Below are positions 1-9,158 of a stretch of 64,000 bases of DNA, piece after piece. The stretch lies in contig JAIXTP010000024.1 of NCBI GenBank assembly GCA_027483895.1, forward strand, positions 62,001 to 126,000, read 5' to 3'. The DNA is from Hyphomicrobiales bacterium. GTDB taxonomy: Bacteria > Pseudomonadota > Alphaproteobacteria > Rhizobiales > Beijerinckiaceae. Both the position numbers and the translations under genes were made by a program. Each line of letters starts with the position of its first letter. Position 1 is the first letter of the stretch. The notes under the pieces are model-generated. The model did no database searches. It was not told the origin of the DNA and saw only the letters and a list, made by a program, of their open reading frames with translations.

Positions 1-2379
1 ATCGCCATGCTCGAGGCCCTCGAGAAGAAGGTCCTGTGGCTGTCTTCTTGGATGATCCACAACGCCAACCATGTCCGGCAGAACCGGGACGGGTTGAAGG
101 TGGGCGGGCATCAGGCGTCCTCCGCCTCGCTCGCGACGATCATGTCGGCGCTGTATTTCTCGGTGCTGCGCCCGCAGGACCGGGTGGCGGTGAAGCCGCA
201 TGCGAGCCCGGTCTTCCACGCGATCCAGTATCTGCTGGGCCGGCAGACCCGGGACAAGCTCGAGAATTTCCGCGGTTTCGGCGGCGCCCAATCCTATCCT
301 TCGCGGACCAAGGACACCGACGACGTGGACTTCTCGACCGGCTCGGTCGGCCTCGGCGTTGCGCAGACGCTCTTTTCCTCGCTGGTGCAGGACTATGTGC
401 GCGCGCACGGCTGGGGAACGCAGGAGCCCGAGGGCCGGATGATCGCGCTCGTGGGCGATGCCGAGATGGACGAGGGCAACATCTACGAGGCCCTGATCGA
501 CGGCTGGAAGCAGGGCCTGCGCAACACCTGGTGGATCGTCGACTACAACCGCCAGAGTCTCGACGCGGTGATCCGCGAGGGGCTGTGGGAGAAGTTCGAG
601 TCGATGTTCCGCAATTTCGGCTGGGACGTCGTCATCATCAAATACGGCACGCTGATGGAGGCGGCCTTCCGGGAGCCCGGCGGCGAGGCGCTGCGGCGCT
701 GGATCGACGCCTGCCCGAACCAGGACTATGCGGCGCTCTGCTTCAAGGGCGGCGCGGCCTTCCGCAAGCGGCTCCTCGACGATCTCGGCGATCAGGGCGA
801 GGTCTCGCAGCTGATCGAGAAGCGCTCCGACGAGGAGTTGCTGGCGCTGATGTCGAATCTCGGCGGGCACGACATGCGCGCGGTGCTCGACGCCTTCGCC
901 TCGATCGACCATGACCGGCCGGTCTGCTTCATCGCCTATACGATCAAGGGCATGGGCCTGCCCTTCCAGGGCCACAAGGACAATCATGCGGGCCTGATGA
1001 CCCCCGCGCAGATGGAAGCATGGCGCGAGCGACAGGGCGTGCGCCCGGGGCACGAATGGGAGCCCTTCGAGGGAATGAAAGCGCCGCGCGCGGAGATCGA
1101 GCGCTTCCTCGCCGAGGTGCCCTTCGTTTCGGGCGGGCCGCGCGTGAAGCGCGCGCCGAAGATCCCGGTGCCGGAGACGCTCGCGGTGCAGCCCGCGGCC
1201 AGCATGTCGACCCAGCAGGGTTTCGGCCTGATCCTGAACGAACTCGCGCGCTCGGACGCACCCATCGCCGACCGGATCGTCACCACGTCGCCGGACGTGA
1301 CGGTGTCGACCAATCTCGGACCGTGGGTGAACCGGCGCGGCCTGTTCGGCCGGCAGGCCACGGTCGACGTGTTCCGCTCCGAAAAGATCCCGTCGACCTT
1401 CGCGTGGGACGCTTCGCCGAAAGGCCAGCATCTCGAATTGGGCATCGCCGAGATGAACCTGTTCATCATGCTCTCGGCGCTCGGCCTGTCGCACGCGATC
1501 CACGGCGAGCGGCTGCTGCCCGTCGGAACGCTCTACGACCCGTTCATCGAGCGCGGCCTCGATGCGCTGAACTATGCCTGTTATCAGGACGCCCGCTTCA
1601 TGGTCGCGGCGACGCCTTCGGGCATCACGCTGGCGCCCGAGGGCGGCGCGCATCAATCCATCGCGACGCCGCTGATCGGCATGGCGCAGGACGGCCTCGC
1701 CTCCTTCGAGCCCGCATTCGTCGACGAACTCGCCGTCATCATGCGCTGGGGCTTCGACTACATGCAGCGCGACGGCCGCAAGGAACATGCGGACCCGGCG
1801 GGCTGGATGCGGGACGAGGGCGGCGGCTCCGTCTATCTCCGCCTCTCGACGCGGCCGGTGGAACAGCCCGTGCGCAGGATCGAAGGCGAACTCGCCGACG
1901 ACATCATCGCGGGCGGCTACTGGATGCGGCGCCCGGGCCCGAACGCCGAAGCGATCATCGCCTATACGGGTGCCGTCGCGCCCGAAGCGATCCGCGCGGC
2001 GGGCCTCATCGCGGAGACGCGCCGGGACGTCGGGCTTCTCGCGATCACCTCGGCCGACCGGCTGAATGCCGGCTGGACGGCGGCCTCGCGCTCGCGCGCC
2101 CGCGGCCACGCGGCCGAAAGCCACATCGAAAGACTGCTCGACGGCATCGGCCGCGACTGCCCGATCATCAGCGTGATCGACGGCCATCCGGCCACGCTCG
2201 CATGGCTCGGCAGCGTGGCGGGCCACCGGCAGCGCGCGCTGGGCGTCGAACATTTCGGGCAGACCGGGACCATCGACGATCTCTACGCGCATCACGGCAT
2301 CGACGCGCAGGCGATCATCGAGGCGCTGGAAGAGATCCGCCCGGGACGTCCGGTACGCTTCCGCGCCGCGGGGTTCTGA
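1..2379 (+). CDS. Homodimeric pyruvate dehydrogenase E1-like / transketolase-family protein (5' partial)
   Basis: Thiamine-diphosphate enzyme resembling homodimeric pyruvate dehydrogenase E1 (AceE), which decarboxylates pyruvate and passes the acetyl group to a lipoyl E2 protein. About 792 residues are visible, against roughly 890 for E. coli AceE. The TPP/metal motif reads GDAEMDEGNIYEAL followed by NRQSLD, where AceE has GDGEMDE. The N-terminal part has the transketolase-like stretches KVGGHQASSAS and KPHASPVFHAIQYL. The frame is open to the first base of the window; an ATG lies at base 7, but family members I recall start a little earlier, so the gene is probably cut at its 5' end. It precedes dxs, another TPP enzyme that uses pyruvate, in the same direction. 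No E2 or E3 gene is visible here, so the exact reaction is an inference from family. Confidence 0.8.
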   Translation: MAMLEALEKKVLWLSSWMIHNANHVRQNRDGLKVGGHQASSASLATIMSALYFSVLRPQDRVAVKPHASPVFHAIQYLLGRQTRDKLENFRGFGGAQSYPSRTKDTDDVDFSTGSVGLGVAQTLFSSLVQDYVRAHGWGTQEPEGRMIALVGDAEMDEGNIYEALIDGWKQGLRNTWWIVDYNRQSLDAVIREGLWEKFESMFRNFGWDVVIIKYGTLMEAAFREPGGEALRRWIDACPNQDYAALCFKGGAAFRKRLLDDLGDQGEVSQLIEKRSDEELLALMSNLGGHDMRAVLDAFASIDHDRPVCFIAYTIKGMGLPFQGHKDNHAGLMTPAQMEAWRERQGVRPGHEWEPFEGMKAPRAEIERFLAEVPFVSGGPRVKRAPKIPVPETLAVQPAASMSTQQGFGLILNELARSDAPIADRIVTTSPDVTVSTNLGPWVNRRGLFGRQATVDVFRSEKIPSTFAWDASPKGQHLELGIAEMNLFIMLSALGLSHAIHGERLLPVGTLYDPFIERGLDALNYACYQDARFMVAATPSGITLAPEGGAHQSIATPLIGMAQDGLASFEPAFVDELAVIMRWGFDYMQRDGRKEHADPAGWMRDEGGGSVYLRLSTRPVEQPVRRIEGELADDIIAGGYWMRRPGPNAEAIIAYTGAVAPEAIRAAGLIAETRRDVGLLAITSADRLNAGWTAASRSRARGHAAESHIERLLDGIGRDCPIISVIDGHPATLAWLGSVAGHRQRALGVEHFGQTGTIDDLYAHHGIDAQAIIEALEEIRPGRPVRFRAAGF

Positions 2380-2433
2380 AAGCCGACACCGGACGGGTCG
2401 ACGAAGAGACGAGAGCGGACCGCCCGCATCGAG

Positions 2434-2483
2434 TGTACATTGGGTTTGTCACTTCATGCCGAATGTGACAATCTGATTGGACA
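2434..2483. promoter_or_regulatory. dxs promoter region: two degenerate PpsR-type boxes and a 26-bp perfect inverted repeat
   Basis: Between the E1-like gene and dxs lie two one-mismatch versions of the PpsR/CrtJ operator TGT-N12-ACA: TGT-N12-TCA at 2434-2451 and TGA-N12-ACA at 2466-2483. A perfect inverted repeat, TTGTCAC-N12-GTGACAA, spans 2446-2471 and bridges them. Its inner TGTCA and TGACA halves are the same half-sites as in the perfect boxes elsewhere in the cluster. This suggests oxygen/light-dependent repression of dxs and the bchO-crtIB genes behind it. The boxes and repeat are seen directly; the regulator is inferred. Confidence 0.55.
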
Positions 2484-2506
2484 CTCTTGCGGGACGGGAC
2501 GTCGCC

Positions 2507-4420
2507 ATGCTGCATACCCCGCTCCTCGACCGGATCTCCTGCCCCGACGACCTCCGCGCTCTCCCCCGGGAGAATCTGGGCGTTCTCGCGGAAGAGTTGC
2601 GGGCCGAGACGATCGACGCGGTCTCCGTGACGGGCGGGCATCTGGGTGCCGGCCTCGGCGTGGTCGAACTGACGGTCGCGTTGCATTACGTGTTCGACAC
2701 GCCGCGCGACGTGCTGATCTGGGACGTCGGCCATCAGGCCTATCCGCACAAGATCCTCACCGGCCGCCGCGACAGGATGCGGACGATCCGCCAACCGGGC
2801 GGGCTCGCGGGCTTCACGCGCCGCGAGGAAAGCGGTTACGACCCCTTCGGCGCGGGCCATTCATCGACCTCGATCTCGGCCGCTCTCGGCTTCGCCGTCG
2901 CGGGCGAATTGAAAGGCGAGCGGCGCAACGTGGTCGCGGTGATCGGCGACGGCTCGATGTCCGCCGGCATGGCCTATGAGGCGATGAACAATGCGGGCGC
3001 GATGGATGCGCGCCTCGTCGTGATCCTCAACGACAACGACATGTCGATCGCCCCGCCCGTGGGCGCGCTCTCCGCGCATCTCGCGCGGATCGTCTCGGGC
3101 GAGACCTATCGCGGGTTGCGCGAGAAGGCGAAGCGGACCGCGAAGAAGCGGTTGCCGCCGGCGCTGTTCGAAAAGGCGCGGCGGTTCGAGGAGTTCACGC
3201 GCGGCCTGTTCACCGGCGGAACGCTCTTCGAGGAACTCGGCTTCTATTATGTCGGCCCGGTCGACGGGCATAATCTCGACCACCTGCTGCCGGTGCTCGA
3301 AAACGCGCGCGACGCGACGGCGGGGCCCATCCTCGTCCATGTCGTCACGAAGAAGGGCAAGGGCTACGCGCCCGCGGAAGCCGCACCCGACAAATATCAC
3401 GGCGTCGCCAAGTTCGACGTGCCGACCGGCGTGCAGGCGAAGCCGAAATCCAACGCGCCGAGCTATACCTCCGTCTTCGCGGCCGGCCTGAGCCGCGCGG
3501 CGGCTAAGGACGAGCGGATCGTGGCGGTGACCGCCGCCATGCCGAGCGGAACCGGGCTCGACGCCTTCGCCAAGGAATTCCCCTCCCGGACCTTCGACGT
3601 CGGCATCGCCGAGCAGCATGCCGTGACCTTCGCGGCGGGCCTCGCCGCGGGCGGCTTCAAGCCCTTCGTCGCGATCTATTCGACCTTCCTGCAACGGGCC
3701 TACGACCAGATCGTGCACGACGTGGCGCTGCAGAACCTGCCGGTCCGCTTCGCGCTGGACCGTGCGGGCTTCGTGGGCGCGGACGGGCCGACGCATGCCG
3801 GCAGCTTCGACCTCGCCTATCTCGGCTGCCTGCCGAACATGGTGGTGATGGCGCCCGCCGACGAAGCCGAACTCGCGCGGATGGTCGCGACCGCCGCGGC
3901 CCATGATTCCGGACCGATCGCCTTCCGCTTCCCGCGCGGCGACGGGGTCGGCGTGGACATCCCCACGGATGCCGAACCGCTGCCCATCGGCCGCGGACGG
4001 GTCCTGCGCGAAGGTTCGTCGGTCGCCCTGCTCTCTCTGGGCACGCGCCTCGCCGACTGTCTCGAAGCCGCGGACGCGCTCGGCGCGCGAGGCCTGTCGA
4101 CCACGGTCGCGGATGCGCGCTTTGCCAAGCCCCTCGACGAGGAACTGGTGCTGTCGCTCGCGCGGCGGCACGACGTGCTGATCACGGTCGAGGAAGGCTC
4201 GAAGGGCGGGTTCGGCGCGTCGGTGCTGCATCTCCTGGCGGAGAAGGGCGCCCTCGATTCCGGCCTGAAGATCAGGACGCTGACGCTGCCGGACGCCTTC
4301 ACCGAACAGGGCACGCAGACGGGCATGTATGCCGAGGCGGGGCTCGACGCCGCAGGCATCGCGGCCGCCGCGCTCGGCGCCTTGGGCCGGCAGCATCTCG
4401 AACCGGCGCGACGCGCGTGA
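2507..4420 (+). CDS. dxs: 1-deoxy-D-xylulose-5-phosphate synthase
   Basis: Condenses pyruvate and glyceraldehyde 3-phosphate to 1-deoxy-D-xylulose 5-phosphate, the entry step of the MEP isoprenoid pathway; cytosolic, TPP-dependent. The protein is 637 residues, normal for DXS. It shows the TPP motif [16 protein letters not shown], the pyrimidine-domain stretch [15 protein letters not shown] and a transketolase C-terminal domain. The frame is open from a TTG at 2477, but that codon lies inside the operator region, so the ATG at 2507 is preferred. Its stop overlaps a GTG that could start bchO. Location in the photosynthesis cluster implies it boosts precursor supply for carotenoids and the bacteriochlorophyll tail. 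Whether a second dxs exists elsewhere cannot be seen. Confidence 0.96.
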   Translation: MLHTPLLDRISCPDDLRALPRENLGVLAEELRAETIDAVSVTGGHLGAGLGVVELTVALHYVFDTPRDVLIWDVGHQAYPHKILTGRRDRMRTIRQPGGLAGFTRREESGYDPFGAGHSSTSISAALGFAVAGELKGERRNVVAVIGDGSMSAGMAYEAMNNAGAMDARLVVILNDNDMSIAPPVGALSAHLARIVSGETYRGLREKAKRTAKKRLPPALFEKARRFEEFTRGLFTGGTLFEELGFYYVGPVDGHNLDHLLPVLENARDATAGPILVHVVTKKGKGYAPAEAAPDKYHGVAKFDVPTGVQAKPKSNAPSYTSVFAAGLSRAAAKDERIVAVTAAMPSGTGLDAFAKEFPSRTFDVGIAEQHAVTFAAGLAAGGFKPFVAIYSTFLQRAYDQIVHDVALQNLPVRFALDRAGFVGADGPTHAGSFDLAYLGCLPNMVVMAPADEAELARMVATAAAHDSGPIAFRFPRGDGVGVDIPTDAEPLPIGRGRVLREGSSVALLSLGTRLADCLEAADALGARGLSTTVADARFAKPLDEELVLSLARRHDVLITVEEGSKGGFGASVLHLLAEKGALDSGLKIRTLTLPDAFTEQGTQTGMYAEAGLDAAGIAAAALGALGRQHLEPARRA

Positions 4421-4491
4421 CCGCGGGAACCGCCGGGACCCGCCGCGCTTCCCTCTCGGAGCACGACATCCGACGGAGGGCCTTCCGCCCC

Positions 4492-5367
4492 ATGGTCGCC
4501 GAACCGCCGCTCGACTGGCCGAACCGTTCCGCGAGCCTGAAGGTCTCGGCGGGCGGGATCGACTGGCATGTCCAGCGCGCGGGATCGGGGCCGACGCTCT
4601 TGCTGCTGCACGGCACCGGCGCCTCCACGCATTCCTGGCGGCGGCTCTTCCCGATGCTGGCGGCGCGGTTCGACGTGATCGCGCCGGATCTGCCCGGCCA
4701 CGCCTTCACCTCCGCCCCGCCGGGGGGCGACCATTCGATGACGGCCTTTTCCACGGCGGTGGGACGGCTTCTCGAAAAGCTCGGGGCCGAACCCGCGCTC
4801 GGGGTCGGCCATTCGGCGGGCGCCGCCGTTCTTGCGCGCATGACGCTCGACGGGATCATCCGGCCGAAGGGGCTCGCCGCGATCAACGGCGCGCTCCTGT
4901 CCTTCGGGCCTTATGCGGGCTCGTTGTTCTCGGGCCTCGCCCGGGCGATCGCCATGGCGCCGCTGGTGCCGTCGATCGTCGCGCGGCTGGTCGATACCGC
5001 CGCCGTCCGCAAACTTCTCGCGGATACGGGCTCGACGATCGATCCCGAGGGAATCCGGCTCTATTCGCGCCTCTTCTCGGATCCGGGGCACGTCGCCGCC
5101 ACGCTCCGCATGATGGCCATGTGGGATCTGGCGGCTCTCGGCCGCGACCTGCCGCGGCTCGGAACGCCGCTTCTGCTGCTCGCGGCCGACGATGACCGCA
5201 CCGTTCCGCCCGCCGTCTCCGACCGGGTCGGCGCCATGGTGCCGGGCGCGCGGGTCGTTCGACTGCCGGGCCTCGGCCATCTCGCGCATGAAGAAGATCC
5301 GAACGGCACGGCCGCGGCGCTCCGCGATTTCGCCGACGGGATCGGGCTCGGAAGGGACGAAGCATGA
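4492..5367 (+). CDS. bchO: BchO, alpha/beta-hydrolase associated with magnesium chelation
   Basis: Putative magnesium-chelatase accessory protein of the alpha/beta-hydrolase fold. The exact reaction of BchO is not established. Visible features: the family N-terminus DWPNRSAS followed by WHVQRAGSGPTLLLLHGTGAS, the nucleophile elbow GVGHSAGAAV with a serine, and a late histidine in GLGHLAHEEDP, giving a plausible Ser-Asp-His triad. A GTG at 4417 overlaps the dxs stop and would add 25 residues that look unlike the family. The ATG at 4492 has an upstream GGAGGG and is preferred (291 residues). BchO genes usually follow bchID; here it is between dxs and crtI, far from bchID. The end overlaps the crtI start (ATGA). 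Confidence 0.9.
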   Translation: MVAEPPLDWPNRSASLKVSAGGIDWHVQRAGSGPTLLLLHGTGASTHSWRRLFPMLAARFDVIAPDLPGHAFTSAPPGGDHSMTAFSTAVGRLLEKLGAEPALGVGHSAGAAVLARMTLDGIIRPKGLAAINGALLSFGPYAGSLFSGLARAIAMAPLVPSIVARLVDTAAVRKLLADTGSTIDPEGIRLYSRLFSDPGHVAATLRMMAMWDLAALGRDLPRLGTPLLLLAADDDRTVPPAVSDRVGAMVPGARVVRLPGLGHLAHEEDPNGTAAALRDFADGIGLGRDEA

Positions 5368-6905
5368 CGCGCCCGCTCGATCACGGCAGGACGACGACCA
5401 CCCCGGCGCGCGGACCGGCCCCTCCCCCGCATGCGGTGGTGATCGGGGCGGGCTTCGGCGGCCTCGCCGCCGCGATCAGGCTTGCCGCGCGCGGCTATCG
5501 CGTGACGGTTCTCGACAGGCTCGATGCGCCCGGCGGCCGCGCCTATGTGCATCGGATCGACGGCTACACGTTCGACGCGGGCCCCACCATCGTGACCGCG
5601 CCCTTCCTCTTCGAGGAACTCTGGACGCTCTGCGGCAAGAGGATGGCGGACCATGTCGAGCTGCGCGCGATGGATCCCTTCTACCGGATCCGCTTCGACG
5701 ACGGCTCGATCTTCGATACCAACGGCGACGCCGAATTCATGCGGCGGGAGGTCGCGCGCCTCTCGCCGGAAGACGTCGAGGGCTACGAGCGGCTGCTGGA
5801 GGCGAGCGGCGACCGCTACGGTTTCGGCTTCGAGGAACTCGGCAACACGCCGTTCTCGTCCTTCGCGGCGATGGCGAAGGCGCTGCCGAAGCTGGCGGGG
5901 TTCAGAAGCGACCGCTCGGTCCACAAGATGGTATCGAGCTATCTGAAGGACCCGCGGCTCAGGATCGCGCTGGGCTTCCATCCGCTCTTCATCGGCGGCA
6001 ATCCGCTGACGATCACCTCGATGTACACGCTGATCTCGTCGCTCGAACGCAAATGGGGCGTTCATTTCGCGATGGGCGGCACGGGCGCGCTGGTGAACGG
6101 GCTCGTCGATCTCGTCGAAGGCCAGGGATCGACGATCCGCTGCGGCGTGACGGTCGAGGAGATCATCGTCGAGAACGGCACCGCCAAGGGCGTGCGCCTC
6201 GCGTCCGGGGAGGTGATCCGCGCCCATCTCGTGGTCTCCAATGCGGACGTGGCCCATACCTACGGCCGGATGATCGATCCGTCGCTGCGTCGCCGCTGGA
6301 CGGACCGGAAGATCGAGAAGACGGCGTGGTCCATGGGCGTCTTCGTCTGGTATTTCGGCACGAACCGGCGCTTCGACGACGTGAAGCACCACACGATCGT
6401 GCTGGGGCCGCGCTATGAAGGCCTGCTCGAAGACATCTTCCAGAACCACTATCTGCCGTCGGATTTCAGCCTCTATCTGCACCGACCGACGGCGACCGAC
6501 CCGTCGCTGGCACCGGACGGCTGCGACGCCTTCTATGCCCTCTCGCCGGTGCCCAATCTGCGTTCCGGCACCGATTGGGCCGCGACGGCGGAGAGCTATC
6601 GCGCCGCGATCGAAGAGAGGCTGGAACAGACCGTCATGCCGGGGCTGAAGAAGGCGGTGACGGTGTCGCACATGACCCATCCGCTCGACTTCAAGGACAG
6701 GCTCCTCGCTCATGAGGGCTCGGCCTTCGGCCCCGAGCCGCTCTTGTTCCAGAGCGCGTGGTGGCGGACGCACAACAAGAGCGAGGAGGTGAAGAACCTC
6801 TTCTTCGTCGGCGCGGGGACGCATCCCGGCGCGGGACTGCCCGGCGTGCTCGCTTCGGCCCGGATCCTCGAAAAGGAAATGCCGCATGCCGAAGTCTTCC
6901 GCTGA
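5364..6905 (+). CDS. crtI: Phytoene desaturase
   Basis: FAD-dependent desaturase that converts phytoene in three or four steps to neurosporene or lycopene at the membrane. The 513-residue protein has a dinucleotide-binding motif VVIGAGFGGLAAAIRLAARG after a proline-rich N-terminal leader, and the C-terminal CrtI signature region FVGAGTHPGAGLPGV. The start ATG overlaps the bchO stop by four bases, and the 3' end overlaps crtB by 20 bases, indicating translational coupling. The step number, which decides between spheroidene-type and spirilloxanthin-type products, cannot be read safely from sequence. Confidence 0.95.
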   Translation: MTRPLDHGRTTTTPARGPAPPPHAVVIGAGFGGLAAAIRLAARGYRVTVLDRLDAPGGRAYVHRIDGYTFDAGPTIVTAPFLFEELWTLCGKRMADHVELRAMDPFYRIRFDDGSIFDTNGDAEFMRREVARLSPEDVEGYERLLEASGDRYGFGFEELGNTPFSSFAAMAKALPKLAGFRSDRSVHKMVSSYLKDPRLRIALGFHPLFIGGNPLTITSMYTLISSLERKWGVHFAMGGTGALVNGLVDLVEGQGSTIRCGVTVEEIIVENGTAKGVRLASGEVIRAHLVVSNADVAHTYGRMIDPSLRRRWTDRKIEKTAWSMGVFVWYFGTNRRFDDVKHHTIVLGPRYEGLLEDIFQNHYLPSDFSLYLHRPTATDPSLAPDGCDAFYALSPVPNLRSGTDWAATAESYRAAIEERLEQTVMPGLKKAVTVSHMTHPLDFKDRLLAHEGSAFGPEPLLFQSAWWRTHNKSEEVKNLFFVGAGTHPGAGLPGVLASARILEKEMPHAEVFR

Positions 6906-7971
6906 TCGCCCGATGCAGGGCCGCAGGGGCATCGCTTCGGAGGACGATTTCCGCGTCTGCCGGGAGACGCTGCGCGCGGGCTCGAAATCCTTTTTCGGCG
7001 CGTCGCTGCTGCTGCCCGCCCATCTCGCGGCGCCCGCTTCCGCGGTCTACGCCTTCTGCCGCGTGGCCGACGACGCGGTGGATCTCGACGCGGATCCGCG
7101 TTCGGCGCTGGCCGCGCTGCGCCGGCGGCTCGACGCGGTCTATGCGGGCCGGCCCGAGCCCGGGCCGATCGACCGGGCGCTTGCCGCCGTGGTCGCCGAT
7201 TTCGGCCTGCCGCGCGAATTGCCCGATGCGCTGTTCGAGGGCTTCGAATGGGATCTCGACGGGCGGACCTACACGGATATCGACGGGCTGCTCGACTATT
7301 GCGTGCGCGTGGCGGGCACCGTCGGGCTGATGATGGCCGTGCTGATGGGCGTGCGCGACCATGCGCGCCTGACCGCCGCCTGCGATCTCGGAGTGGCGAT
7401 GCAGCTCACCAACATCGCGCGCGATGTCGGCGAGGATGCGCGCGAGGGACGCCTCTATCTGCCGCGCGACGCGCTGGCCGCGGAAGGGATCGATGCGGAG
7501 GCCTTCCTCGCCTCTCCCCGCCCCTCGCCCGCTCTGTTCCGCGTGATCGCCCGGCTGCTCGATCTGGCGGACCGGTTCTACCGGCAGGCGGAACCGGGCA
7601 TCGCCGGCCTGCCGCCCTCCTGCCGGCCGGGGATCTATGCCGCGCGCTTCGTCTATGCGGGCATCGGCGACGAGCTGCGCCGGAAGGGTCTCGATTCCGT
7701 GACGCAAAGGGTGCACCCCACGACGCTGCGCAAGGCGCTGCTGACGGGCCGCGCGCTTGCCGCCTCGGTGACGGGCGTACCGGCCCGCCCGGTGTCGGTC
7801 ACGGTGGACGCCAAGGCCTTGCTCGACGCCTCCGCCGCCGCGCCGGTGCATGCCTGGCTGCGCCCGAAGATCGAGGCCCGGCTGGAAAGGGTCATCGACA
7901 TGTTCGAGCGGCTGGAAGCGCGCGACCGCGCGCGCCGGTCGAGCGGCGGACGCCGGCTCGGCGCCGCATGA
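6886..7971 (+). CDS. crtB: Phytoene synthase
   Basis: Joins two geranylgeranyl diphosphates to phytoene, the first committed step of carotenoid synthesis. The 361-residue protein has both aspartate-rich substrate/Mg motifs of the squalene/phytoene synthase family: VADDAVDLDAD near residue 62 and NIARDVGEDAREGRLYLP near residue 180. The start lies inside the 3' end of crtI, and the stop overlaps the start of the small membrane-protein gene behind it (ATGA). It probably belongs to the dxs-bchO-crtI-crtB unit. Confidence 0.95.
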   Translation: MPKSSADRPMQGRRGIASEDDFRVCRETLRAGSKSFFGASLLLPAHLAAPASAVYAFCRVADDAVDLDADPRSALAALRRRLDAVYAGRPEPGPIDRALAAVVADFGLPRELPDALFEGFEWDLDGRTYTDIDGLLDYCVRVAGTVGLMMAVLMGVRDHARLTAACDLGVAMQLTNIARDVGEDAREGRLYLPRDALAAEGIDAEAFLASPRPSPALFRVIARLLDLADRFYRQAEPGIAGLPPSCRPGIYAARFVYAGIGDELRRKGLDSVTQRVHPTTLRKALLTGRALAASVTGVPARPVSVTVDAKALLDASAAAPVHAWLRPKIEARLERVIDMFERLEARDRARRSSGGRRLGAA

Positions 7972-8219
7972 CGGACGGCTCAGGCTACATCCTGATCGAG
8001 ATCGTTCTCGTCTTCGGCGGGTTCATGGCCTTCGCGCTGTGGGAGATCCGCAAGACGAAGAAGGCGATGCGCCGGCCCGACGAAGGCGAGGCCTCATCCC
8101 CGGCGGGGCATCCGCCAGGGGAGCATGGCCTGGACGACGGGCGAGGCGAAGCGCGTGACCGAGAGGCTCTCATGCACCGCGGTGACGGTCTCGCCGAAAA
8201 GCCGCTGCGGAACGAGTGA
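7968..8219 (+). CDS. Small single-span membrane protein downstream of crtB, unknown function
   Basis: An 83-residue protein starting with an ATG that overlaps the crtB stop (ATGA). Residues 7-25 (YILIEIVLVFGGFMAFALWE) form one hydrophobic segment, followed by a basic stretch IRKTKKAMRR and then a hydrophilic tail without recognisable domain. The last 126 bases overlap the 3' end of crtC on the other strand, so the tail composition may be dictated by crtC. I recognise the N-terminal segment as similar to small conserved membrane proteins beside carotenoid genes, but know no function. The tight coupling to crtB supports translation. Confidence 0.6.
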   Translation: MTDGSGYILIEIVLVFGGFMAFALWEIRKTKKAMRRPDEGEASSPAGHPPGEHGLDDGRGEARDREALMHRGDGLAEKPLRNE

Positions 8220-9158
8220 GCGCGCGTAGAACGGCGTGTCCTCGACGGTGACGATGCCGCCGCGGGGAACCTCCGTCTCGGAGCGGTAGGGACGCTCCAT
8301 GCGCCAACCGGTGAGCGGACCGCGATGCATCGGAGGCGGGGCGAGATCTTCGATGCCGCCGTCCGGGCGGAAGCGCAAAGCGAGAGGCCGCAAGGCGCCC
8401 GCACGATCCACGACGTCGTAGAACAGGACGGGCCCGTCCCGCCCCAGAGCGCGCGACCACTGCCACGAGCGGAAATCGGCATCGACCGGCCGCTCGCCCT
8501 CGTTCATGTCCCAATAGGCGCGGCCGGTCCAGCGCAGGGCCGGGCTCTCGAACTCCACCGTGATGCGGCAGGACGGCGAGACGGGCCGCCAGAGATGCCG
8601 CCCGCCGGCGTCGAGCAAGAAGGCCGTCTCGTAGATCCGGTCCGGCGTGATCTCGATCCGGCCCCTCACCTTCTGCAAGAACGGCGTCGAGCGCTCCTCC
8701 ACGTCCAGCACGAGCGCGTCGCCGCGATAGGACGCACGGCTCGGACCGATGCGGATGGTTTCGGCGGAACGTTCGAGCGACCCGCGGCCGCGCTCCGTCA
8801 TCGTCCAGCGCTTGCCGCCCTCGCCGAACAGCACGACGTTGAAGGCGCAATGGTTTTCGGGATCGGCCGCGCCGCCGCGCATCGCGAAACGGTAATAGGG
8901 CGAGAAGACGCTGCCGACGAAGACGATGACGGTGAGGCCGTGGCGCTCGTCGTCGCTCAGCGCATCGACATACCACCAGCGATAGCCGCCGGACGGGACC
9001 GGAGCATCGAACCGAGGTCGGCCCTCACGGCGGAAGCGGCCCGAAGGCCCGACAGCGTCGCCATCGGCACCCCCGCCCCCGGATGCACGCTGCCCCCCGC
9101 GCAAAAGAGCCCCGGAAGGCGGGACCGGGCCGGCGGGCGCGAGATCGAGGCCGTCCAT
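8094..9158 (-). CDS. crtC: Acyclic carotenoid 1,2-hydratase (hydroxyneurosporene synthase)
   Basis: Adds water to the 1,2 double bond of neurosporene or lycopene derivatives, making the 1-hydroxy carotenoids of the spheroidene/spirilloxanthin branches. Family hallmarks include SGGYRWWYVDALSDD, FVGSVFSPYYRF, PENHCAFNV and AYWDMNEGERPVD. Conserved sequence begins near base 9020, inside the 3' end of crtD. No ATG or GTG lies close to it: the nearest upstream candidates in frame are a TTG at 9104 and an ATG at 9158 (given here), so the true start is uncertain. The 3' end overlaps the convergent small gene. It forms an operon with crtA and crtD. Confidence 0.88.
   Translation of the reverse strand: MDGLDLAPAGPVPPSGALLRGGQRASGGGGADGDAVGPSGRFRREGRPRFDAPVPSGGYRWWYVDALSDDERHGLTVIVFVGSVFSPYYRFAMRGGAADPENHCAFNVVLFGEGGKRWTMTERGRGSLERSAETIRIGPSRASYRGDALVLDVEERSTPFLQKVRGRIEITPDRIYETAFLLDAGGRHLWRPVSPSCRITVEFESPALRWTGRAYWDMNEGERPVDADFRSWQWSRALGRDGPVLFYDVVDRAGALRPLALRFRPDGGIEDLAPPPMHRGPLTGWRMERPYRSETEVPRGGIVTVEDTPFYARSLVPQRLFGETVTAVHESLSVTRFASPVVQAMLPWRMPRRG

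Noticed and set aside
2446-2471. FNR-type (TTGAT-N4-ATCAA) site in the dxs promoter
   Set aside because: The arms read TTGTCAC/GTGACAA with 12 bases between them, unlike the FNR spacing and sequence; kept as PpsR-like.
2464-2483. TGT-N14-ACA as a distinct operator type
   Set aside because: The same stretch gives a one-mismatch TGA-N12-ACA, which fits the other boxes of the cluster better.
2861-4396. Antisense frame of about 510 codons over dxs
   Set aside because: No domain and arginine/glutamate-rich shadow composition; dxs is unambiguous.
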